Part shown: in pieces, positions 1 to 6,500 of the stretch | How positions within the stretch are numbered: position 1 is the stretch's first letter | Layout: every line of letters starts with the position of its first letter | Assembly (NCBI GenBank): GCA_948787875.1 | Contig: CAQFKO010000028.1 | Coordinates: 3,936-18,305, forward strand | DNA length: 14,370 bases | Direction: 5' to 3' | From: an uncultured Eubacteriales bacterium | Lineage (GTDB): Bacteria > Bacillota > Clostridia > Christensenellales > UBA1242 | Program-made: the position numbers and the translations under genes | Notes under the pieces: generated by a model | What the model was told of the DNA's origin: nothing | The model's input: only the letters and a program-made list of their open reading frames with translations | Database searches by the model: none

Positions 1-58
1 TATATTTAATGTATCGTCAGAATATCTCATGTGTTTAACTTACTTTTTGAAAGAATGG

Positions 59-74
59 TTACGGCATGCCGTAA
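59..74. promoter_or_regulatory. Perfect 16-bp palindrome, putative operator
   Basis: TTACGGCATGCCGTAA reads identically on both strands. Its arms, TTACG and CGTAA with six bases between them, recur at 105-120 just before a helix-turn-helix gene. No T-run follows, so it is not a terminator. Autoregulatory operators are common upstream of small XRE-type repressors; that role is inferred here. Confidence 0.6.
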
Positions 75-104
75 GAATAAAAAACAAATAATAAGATAAA
101 CTGA

Positions 105-120
105 TTACGATAAAGCGTAA
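105..120. promoter_or_regulatory. Second TTACG-N6-CGTAA dyad, putative operator
   Basis: TTACG ATAAAG CGTAA has the same arms and same six-base spacing as the palindrome at 59-74, 46 bp upstream. It abuts the AAGGA ribosome binding site (119-123) of the regulator gene at 129, so a bound protein would block transcription or translation initiation. The role is inferred. Confidence 0.55.
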
Positions 121-128
121 GGATTATT

Positions 129-367
129 ATGAGTTTAGAAGAAGCTATTATAAAAAGAATAAAAGAATTGGTTGAAGAAAGAAAAACAACTTTAACGGCA
201 TTGTGTTTGGAGTCTAATATAACGCCGTAAACAGTGTTTGATTTTGTTAACAAAAAAACCAAAAGTCCACAAATAATCACAATAAAAAACTTTGTTGCGG
301 AGCGGGAATAACCTTGGAAGAATTTTTTTCAAAAGATTATTTTAATTCAACAGAAGATATTTATTAA
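129..367 (+). pseudogene. Broken small XRE-type HTH transcriptional regulator
   Basis: An ATG at 129 preceded by AAGGA starts a 33-residue peptide that stops at TAA 228-230. The same frame continues as TVFDFVNKKTKSPQI, then shifts at an A-run near 284-289. One extra A would restore KKLCCGAGITLEEFFSKDY to a stop at 365-367. Read through both lesions, the product is about 80 residues and matches the small single-domain Cro/C1-type repressors of Clostridia: helix, turn (ITP-x-TVFDFV), a K-x-KSP segment, IKKLC, and the typical GITLEEFF ending. One nonsense change (for example TCA to TAA) plus one lost A explain it. It may be a decayed regulator, or base errors near a contig end. It ends inside the left arm of a bidirectional terminator. 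Confidence 0.72.
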
Positions 368-394
368 AAAACACCACTTGCTAGTGGTGTTTTT
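367..394. terminator. Bidirectional intrinsic terminator
   Basis: The arms 367-378 and 383-394 pair over 12 bp around a TGCT tetraloop (ACACCACT against AGTGGTGT, with an A-run on the left and a T-run on the right). It lies between the convergent HTH remnant (+) and the isomerase gene (-) and can end transcripts in both directions. Confidence 0.9.
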
Positions 395-395
395 G

Positions 396-1655
396 TTAGT
401 TATTTTTTAAAAGTTCTTTCATATAAGTTTTGTATTGTTCAACGCCCGGCTGATTAAATGGATTAACTCCCAAAAGATATCCGCTGGCAGCACAGGCAAG
501 TTCAAAGAAATAAACAAGATAGCCATAGTTAAATTCGTTTATTTCGTCAATGGAAATTATGCAAATAGGAACGCCTGCCTCGCTGTGAGCTTTTACTGTT
601 CCTTCAAAGCCCGCTCTGCAAATTTCGCTTACAAACTTTCCGTCCAAAAACTTTATTGGGCTAGATAGCGGAATTTGTGAAAGTTGATTGTCTTTTTGAG
701 GAGTAACAACATCAATAAAGGTTTCTGCAAGCATTGGAGTTCCTTGTTGAATATATTGTCCAACAGAGTGAAGGTCGGTTGAAAAGGTAAGGGAAGTTAC
801 AAAAAGTCCTTTGCCTTCTTTTCCTTCGCTTTCGTCAAAAAGTTGTGTGAGCCATTCACCAAAGCCTTTCATTTTGCTTGAAAATGAAGAAAACAGTTCA
901 ATTCTTTTCCCGAATTTTTTGTTAATAAGCTGGCGATATATAGCATATCTGTAAGCTGCATTGCTTTCGATTTCATTGCCCGAAAGTTCGTGCATGGCAT
1001 CAAGAGCGCCCTCCATAACTTTTTTTATATTTATTCCCGCAACCGCAAACGGAAGTATACCCACCGAAGAAAGAACCGAATATCTTCCCCCCATATTATC
1101 AGGAACGGTCAAAAGCTCAATTCCGTCTTGCTCAGCTCTGTTTCTCAGATATCCTTTTTCTTTGTCGGTAGTAAATATCATTCGCTTCTTAAAGTCATTT
1201 TTATATTTGTTTTTCATCCACTTTTCAACAATAGAAAGAGTGGTTAAAATTTCAACCGTTGTTCCCGACTTAGAAACCACATTAACAGTAACATCTTTGT
1301 CTTTAAGATAATCAAGTTTTTCTGCTAAATCAATGTAGTCAAAATTAAGCCCAGCAAAAATAACTTCAACTTTGCTTCGTTTTGCAAGAAGTTCAATTCC
1401 GGCCTTTGCCCCAAGATAAGACCCGCCGATTCCGATAACAAGCAGTGCTTCTGAACTTTTTTCTATATCGCGAGCAAGTCTTAAAACCTTTAAAAATTCT
1501 TTTTTGTCATAAGTAAGAGGCCAATCCACCCAAGTTGTGCCAGCGCTGTGGTCGTTTGAGTGAAGCTGTTCATGAATTTCCTTAATTCTTTTTTCATAAT
1601 CTCTTGCATAAAATTCATTTTCTTTAAGTCCACTCTTTGATAAATTCAATCTCAT
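396..1655 (-). CDS. pgi: Glucose-6-phosphate isomerase
   Basis: Cytoplasmic enzyme of glycolysis and gluconeogenesis interconverting glucose-6-phosphate and fructose-6-phosphate. The 419-residue product is slightly shorter than the roughly 450 of Bacillus-type enzymes but appears complete. Visible motifs are the sugar-phosphate loop IGIGGSYLG (74-82), SKSGTT of the SIS fold (128-133), family signature 1 DNMGGRYSVLSSVG (186-199), the catalytic-Glu segment ESEGK (275-279), DLHSVGQY with the conserved His296, and signature 2 from Gly392 to Lys409 (NPFNQPGVEQYK), which carries the catalytic lysine. The ATG at 1655 follows an AGGAGG box at 1661-1666. It lies 53 bp downstream of a ROK glucokinase gene on the same strand with no terminator between them, so the two are probably cotranscribed. 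The gene ends at the bidirectional hairpin at 367-394. Confidence 0.97.
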   Translation of the reverse strand: MRLNLSKSGLKENEFYARDYEKRIKEIHEQLHSNDHSAGTTWVDWPLTYDKKEFLKVLRLARDIEKSSEALLVIGIGGSYLGAKAGIELLAKRSKVEVIFAGLNFDYIDLAEKLDYLKDKDVTVNVVSKSGTTVEILTTLSIVEKWMKNKYKNDFKKRMIFTTDKEKGYLRNRAEQDGIELLTVPDNMGGRYSVLSSVGILPFAVAGINIKKVMEGALDAMHELSGNEIESNAAYRYAIYRQLINKKFGKRIELFSSFSSKMKGFGEWLTQLFDESEGKEGKGLFVTSLTFSTDLHSVGQYIQQGTPMLAETFIDVVTPQKDNQLSQIPLSSPIKFLDGKFVSEICRAGFEGTVKAHSEAGVPICIISIDEINEFNYGYLVYFFELACAASGYLLGVNPFNQPGVEQYKTYMKELLKNN

Positions 1656-1660
1656 AATTT

Positions 1661-1666
1661 CCTCCT
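1661..1666 (-). promoter_or_regulatory. Consensus ribosome binding site of pgi
   Basis: AGGAGG on the minus strand, five bases before the ATG at 1655. It fixes the isomerase start and contrasts with the glucokinase gene just upstream, which has no such site. Confidence 0.85.
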
Positions 1667-1708
1667 AATGTAAAATATTCAATTTTTGTTTATTTGTAGA
1701 ATGTGCAA

Positions 1709-2662
1709 TTAATTTAAAAATAAACACATTGCACCAATTATTCCAACATTGCCTGTTTCTTTTGCCACAACAAACTTAACTTTTTTGCCTGCATTAGAGG
1801 CATAAATATTGTTGTTTACATATTTTTCCAGCGGTTTTAGCAGTGCTTGCTTTTGTGCCGAAATAGCACCGCCTATAATAACGGCATCGGGTGAAAAAAT
1901 ATTCACAAGATTAACAATTCCGTCTCCAAGATTAATGATAAATTCGTCAAAAACCTTGTCTGTGGTTTTGTCGCGCCCGATATAGTCAAACAAAGTTTTT
2001 GCAGAAACTTCGCTGATATGAAAATCATTTAAAATTTTTGATTTTTGATTTTTTGAGAGTTCGGACGTTATCAAATTGGTCAGTGCTCTTGTTGAAGCAA
2101 CCGCTTCAAAACAACCTGTTCTTCCGCAAGTACAAAGAATTTTTTTATCGGTAACTTTCATATGCCCGAACTCTGCGGAATAATCAGCGAGCTCAGAAAG
2201 CGGTTTTTTGTTAATAACAACACCTCCGCCTATGCCTGTTCCAACCATAATCATAACAAAGTTGTCAAATTCTTTTCCTGCGCCGAAATAAAGTTCCGCA
2301 ATAGTTGCAACATCTGCGTCATTTGCAATTTTTATCGGAATATCAAAATGATTTTCAAGTTTTGAAATGATAGGATAATTTGAAAGACCCAAATTTCCTG
2401 AATGTCTTAAAATTCCTCTGTTGCTGTCAATCAAACCGGGAAGTCCGATTCCTATTCCAAGAGCGTTTGATACTTTGCAACCAGAAACGACCTCTAACTT
2501 ATTAACAAGATTAACAATGCTTTGTGATAGGTCAAACTTAAGGGCTCTTGCGTTTGTCGGAATTTTTGTGCAAGCTAAAATGGTTCCGTCACAAGAAACC
2601 ACTCCGCCTTTTATATCGGTTCCGCCCACATCAATCGAAAAATAATAATTTTTATCCATCAT
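1709..2662 (-). CDS. ROK-family glucokinase
   Basis: Probable ATP-dependent glucokinase supplying glucose-6-phosphate to the adjacent isomerase. The 317 residues match the usual length of stand-alone ROK kinases, with no N-terminal HTH domain as in ROK repressors. Seen motifs are the phosphate-binding DVGGTDIKGG (11-20), NDAD with the expected catalytic Asp115 (114-117), GTGIGGG (141-147), EFGHM with the zinc-ligand His (164-168) and the zinc motif CTCGRTGCFE (177-186, Cys177, Cys179, Cys184). Sugar specificity cannot be read from sequence, so another hexose or N-acetylmannosamine is possible, but the pgi neighbour favours glucose. Two consecutive ATGs (2662 and 2659) could start it. There is no Shine-Dalgarno sequence, and a TGTTATTAT extended -10 lies only four bases before the first ATG, suggesting a leaderless transcript. 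Confidence 0.93.
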   Translation of the reverse strand: MMDKNYYFSIDVGGTDIKGGVVSCDGTILACTKIPTNARALKFDLSQSIVNLVNKLEVVSGCKVSNALGIGIGLPGLIDSNRGILRHSGNLGLSNYPIISKLENHFDIPIKIANDADVATIAELYFGAGKEFDNFVMIMVGTGIGGGVVINKKPLSELADYSAEFGHMKVTDKKILCTCGRTGCFEAVASTRALTNLITSELSKNQKSKILNDFHISEVSAKTLFDYIGRDKTTDKVFDEFIINLGDGIVNLVNIFSPDAVIIGGAISAQKQALLKPLEKYVNNNIYASNAGKKVKFVVAKETGNVGIIGAMCLFLN

Positions 2663-2666
2663 ATTT

Positions 2667-2675
2667 ATAATAACA
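2667..2675 (-). promoter_or_regulatory. Putative extended -10 promoter of the glucokinase-pgi operon
   Basis: On the minus strand TG-T-TATTAT ends at 2667, four bases before the first ATG. The expected transcription start would be about 2660-2661, at or inside the start codons. The -35 is weak (TTGTTA at 2693-2688 with only 15 bp spacing). Confidence 0.45.
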
Positions 2676-2718
2676 CAAAAATATTTTTAACAAAACTTTT
2701 TAAGCTTAATAAATAACA

Positions 2719-2755
2719 AAAAACAAAACAAAAATGCAAATTTTGTTTTGTTTTT
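2719..2755 (-). terminator. Terminator of the nitroreductase gene
   Basis: The arms 2719-2733 and 2741-2755 are perfectly complementary over 15 bp around a 7-base loop. They are almost wholly A/T with two G-C pairs. On the minus strand the 3' arm is T-rich and sits just after the nitroreductase stop (TGA at 2769-2767), separating it from the glucokinase gene. The low GC content makes the hairpin weak. Confidence 0.6.
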
Positions 2756-2766
2756 CATGTTTTTTA

Positions 2767-3333
2767 TCAAATATTAATAATACAAAGAATATCGTCAAGG
2801 CTTTTTCTATTTTTAGAATGTCCTGATTCGGCAGGCTCGCCAATTGCCATTGCGCAAATCAAATGGTTGTTTTTGTCAATAAAGTTTTCGTGCGCTGAAC
2901 CTTTTAGCTTATTTAAAATATAATCAGCAACTTGTTCGTGAATGTAAAAAGTGTCCGCAATCCACAAACTTCCAAGACCCATATCGGTTGCCGTTAAAGC
3001 CATGTGCTCCACCGCCGCACCAATAGAAAGCAAGCCTGAAATATCTTCAACCTTGTCTCTTGAAATATACTTGCTGTCTTCAAAAACTAAAATAATGGCA
3101 GGGCACTGTTCCAAAATTTTTCCGGTTGCAAAAGTGCTTCCGGCGCCTGCTATTTTTTGAGGATTATCTTTGTTTTTTATATAATATTCTTCAAGCATAT
3201 TGGCAATATCATGGCACTCTTTTTCTGCCTTAATGCAAACAAATTTCCATTGCTGAGCATTTTTGCTTGATGGTGCCAGCCTTGCCGACTCCACAATTAG
3301 TTTTATTTGATTGTCGGTAATCGCAAAAGGCAA
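2767..3333 (-). CDS. Nitroreductase-family flavoprotein, 5' end interrupted
   Basis: FMN-dependent NAD(P)H oxidoreductase of the nitroreductase family; the natural substrate is unknown. Seen in the protein are ARLAPSSKNAQQWKFV near the N-terminus (FMN-binding and dimer region), GAAVEHMALTATDMGLGSLWI in the middle and the C-terminal AIGEPAESGH...RKSLDDI typical of the family. The coordinates start at the first usual start codon after the last upstream stop, a TTG at 3333, but homology clearly continues upstream: 3334-3375 encodes LKEVIEKRYSCRNY, which includes the family's FMN-phosphate-binding R-x-S-x-R segment. The natural ATG at 3381 is followed immediately by TAA (3378-3376). The gene is therefore disrupted at codon 2, or uses a rare start, or the base is an error. 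The stop is TGA. A terminator hairpin follows at 2719-2755. Confidence 0.85.
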   Translation of the reverse strand: MPFAITDNQIKLIVESARLAPSSKNAQQWKFVCIKAEKECHDIANMLEEYYIKNKDNPQKIAGAGSTFATGKILEQCPAIILVFEDSKYISRDKVEDISGLLSIGAAVEHMALTATDMGLGSLWIADTFYIHEQVADYILNKLKGSAHENFIDKNNHLICAMAIGEPAESGHSKNRKSLDDILCIINI

Positions 3334-3381
3334 ATAATTTCTGCACGAATATCTTTTTTCTATAACTTCTTTAAGTTACAT
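3334..3381 (-). other. Nitroreductase 5' segment with in-frame ATG-TAA
   Basis: In frame with the nitroreductase, this stretch reads ATG, TAA, then 14 family-like codons LKEVIEKRYSCRNY. A GAGGG ribosome binding site lies at 3389-3385, three bases before the ATG, and an extended -10 promoter is about 30 bp further upstream, so the ATG is positioned as the true start. There is no ATG, GTG or TTG between the TAA and the TTG at 3333. Confidence 0.75.
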
Positions 3382-3411
3382 ATTCCCTCGAAATTGCTTT
3401 ATTTTAAACTT

Positions 3412-3441
3412 AATATATCACAAAATTTTGGCAGTTAACAA
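3412..3441 (-). promoter_or_regulatory. Promoter of the nitroreductase gene
   Basis: On the minus strand TTGTTA (3441-3436), an 18-bp spacer ending TGA, and TATATT (3417-3412) form an extended -10 promoter (TG-A-TATATT). Predicted transcription start is near 3405, giving a leader of about 24 bases before the ATG at 3381. Confidence 0.6.
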
Positions 3442-3514
3442 CAAAATACATTAGTTATTTAATAATAAATCTATAATAAATTTTAAGATAGGTCTTTTTT
3501 TTTCAAAAATTGTG

Positions 3515-3523
3515 TGATATAAT
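3515..3523 (+). promoter_or_regulatory. Extended -10 promoter of the giant repeat protein gene
   Basis: TG-A-TATAAT is a perfect extended -10. A canonical -35 is not obvious (only a T-run at 3495-3503). The transcription start should be near 3530, with GGAG at 3542-3545 and ATG at 3552. Its core TGTGATATAAT closely resembles the TGTGATATATT of the divergent nitroreductase promoter. Confidence 0.7.
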
Positions 3524-3551
3524 GAAAAAAATTGTGCAATTGGAGAACTTT

Positions 3552-6500
3552 ATGAAGAGTTATGATATGCTTGTGTCAAACATAGTTGATTTTAAAGGCA
3601 CTGCTTTTGATAGGCTTGATGTTGATTTTTCTGATGTCATAAATTTGCCGATAAAGTTGTTAAATTTGTCTGCGGACATTGTTGAATGTTTAAATAAAAA
3701 AATAAAAATAGTAAACGGCAACTCATTGCCAATGTTTGAAACAGTGGGAGAGCTTGTTAATTACGGTTACGATAAGTTGTCTGATTACTTTCAAATTGTA
3801 TTTGGTGCAGGCAGGTCAAGAGATGCATTAATGGAGGTTGAAGAAAAGCTTGCAAATTTTGCACTCAAATTAAAGGATACCGAGTTTACCGTATTTGACA
3901 TAAGACTTAAAAGTTTGAATATTTCTGCAACCACTGCTTCATGGCTAAAAGAAAAAGAGAAATATAAAACACTTGGCGATATTTATTTAATAGGAAGTAG
4001 CAAGCTGAATAAAGTTGCGAATTCTTCCAAGGTTTCTAATAAGAAAAAAGTTGCAACAGAATTGAAAGAACTTTTAAGGCGCTATGGCGTTAATGCAGAA
4101 AAGACAAAAGACCATGTTAGCAGCGAAGAACCTTCTAAGGAAGGCCTTGTTAAAGAAGGGAAAGGAATCTTCCCTAATATTTTGGTTCATGTAAAAACCA
4201 AAACAGAAAAAGAGAAAGAAAAAGAAGCCAAGAAAAATGAGGAGAAAAGCAAAGTAGCAGAAGAGGTTGTAGCAGAAAATTCTTTTGAAAAAGCTCTGGA
4301 AAACTCTTTAACAAAAAATGAGACTTATGTTACTACTTACGCAAGAATTAAAAAGCCAAAGCCAAATAAAAACATAAAAATAATAACAAAGCCAATTTCC
4401 GCTCCAAATCCCGACGAAATAAGAATGTTTGCGCTAATGCCTGATGGAAAAGCCGTAAATAATTCAGATAACAAAGAACAAACAAGCCAAGAAAATGAAA
4501 CTTTTGCTGTGATTTCGGAAGAAGAATTAAAAATAATTCGTGAAAAAAGAAATCAGGAATATTTTGAGTTAAACAAAAAAAGAGCGGAACAAAAAAAGAA
4601 AGAAGAATACGAACAGCGTTTGTTTGAAGACCAAATTATTGCAAAGGAAAGGGGCATAACGGTTCAAGAGCTTCGCGAAGAACGCAAAGCGATTGCAGCA
4701 AAAATGAATTCTTTGCACACCAATTTAAAGCCAAGTTTTTTTGGTTCGGTCACAAACACTTATGAAGGTGGTTTGTCTGAACAAGAAAAGCTAGATTTAA
4801 TTGCAAAAAGAAAAGTTATTAAGTCTTTGGAAGAAAAAAACAAAGAAGAAAATGTAAGTCAGAAAAAACAACAAATTTCAGAGCAAATAAAGCAAAGCTC
4901 TAAAAAATATAAAGCCGAAAAAGAGAGAGAAAAAAAGGCGATTAAAGCAAAAATACTTGACCCTTCAAACATAAAAGTACCAAAAGTAACCAAAGAAAGA
5001 CAGCTTGAAAGGCAACTTATTGTTGAGGCCGCCGGGCTTGGAATTTCTGTTGAAGAACTGAAAAAGAAAAAGCGCTCAGAAGCCATAAAAAAGAGTTGGG
5101 AAGAAAGAAAGGCAAAGAATCCCGAAAAGTATGCAAATTCAAAATCGGAAGAAGAAAAAGAAGCCAAGCTAAAAGCATTGGAAGAAGAGGCAGCAAAACG
5201 CGGAATGACCGTTGAACAGCTCAAAAAAGTAAAAACTTCGGAAGCAATAAAGCAAAAACTTGCCGATTTAAAAAATAGTGACCCTGAAAAATATGCCAAG
5301 TTTGTTAAAGAGCGTTCTGAAAACAGGGCTGCTGCAAGAGTTGAAAATTTAAGAAAAAATAATCCAGAAAAATATAAAAGATGGCTTGAAATAAGAGCAC
5401 AAAAGCAGGCAAGAGAAGCAAAAAAACAAGAAGAGCAGGCTCAGTATGCAGCAGAGGCCAAAGAGCTTGGAATTTCTGTTGAAGAGGTAATAGCAAAACA
5501 CAAAAAAGAAAAGAATGAATTAAGAAGTAAAAAGCGAGTAGAGACCTATTACAAAAATCACCCCGAAGTTTTAATCAACAAGCAAAAAAGAGAGGCCGAA
5601 GCTTTGGCTCTTGGCAGAAAAAGAGTAGAAACAGCTTCAAGGCGAAGGGCAAAAGAAAATAAAATAAAAGCATTGGAAGAAGAGGCAAAAAGTTTAAATA
5701 TTTCGGTTGAGGAACTAAAAACGAAAAAGCGTGCGGAAAAATCTATGGCTGCGGCACAAAAGCGTTGGAATAATTATTATAGTGAAAATCCCAATAAAAC
5801 CAAGGGTGAAAAAAATACAAAAAGAAAACAAGACCTTGAAGCAAAGGCACTTGCTGCGGGCAAATCGGTTGAACAATATGTGCTTGATATCAGAAGAGAA
5901 ACTATTGCTATTGCCATAGAAAAAAGAAAAAGCAATGCAAAACAAAAAAGAGAAGAAAAAATGGCTTTTTATGAGGCAGAGGCTAAAAGCAGAGGCATTA
6001 CTGTTGAAATGGTAATCGAAGAGGTCAAACTTCAAAAATCGAAAGAAATCAGTAAAAAACGATTGGAAAAATATTATAAAGACAGACCTGAAATACTTGC
6101 CCAAAAACTCGAAGAGCAAAAAAAGTTAGAAGCAGAAGCAAAAGAACTTGGGATTTCAATCAAAGACCTTAAAGCAAAGAATCAAAAAGCGAAGTCAGAT
6201 AGGCATATAAAATTAGAACAAGAGGCAAAAGAAAGAGGCATATCTGTTGAAGAGTTAATAAAAATAAAAAAATTAGAAAGAAACAATATTGCCACAAAGA
6301 AATACTATGACAAATTGCACAACATAAGCCCCGAAAAACGAAAAGAATTAAACGAAAAAAAAGTTGAAAATGATAAGAAACGGGAAGAAAGGCAAAAACG
6401 AATTGAAGAAGAAAAGAAAGAGGCGAAGGCTCAGGGAATTTCTTATGAAGAATACAAAAATAATAAAGTGAAACAAATCAGAATAAACACTGCCGAGAAT

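Noticed and set aside
1..58. Adapter sequence at the left end as well
   Set aside because: The first 58 bases show no match to the adapter or its complement. They look like ordinary A/T-rich intergenic DNA with no identifiable gene.
59..74. Palindrome as a transcription terminator
   Set aside because: It has no loop-forming spacer of its own and no following T-run, and lies just upstream of a gene start beside a second matching dyad, which fits an operator better.
59..280. Minus-strand 73-residue hydrophobic frame
   Set aside because: It overlaps the broken HTH gene, whose family resemblance is specific. Its start lies in the 59-280 strip with no ribosome site, and its hydrophobicity follows from reading A-rich coding DNA backwards.
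435..1311. Plus-strand frames opposite the isomerase gene (435-668, 961-1311, 990-1247)
   Set aside because: They are shadows of a clearly conserved pgi frame with no initiation signals of their own.
1656..1708. Separate promoter for pgi in the 53-bp gap
   Set aside because: Only poor -10-like strings are present and no terminator lies between the genes, so cotranscription with the glucokinase is simpler.
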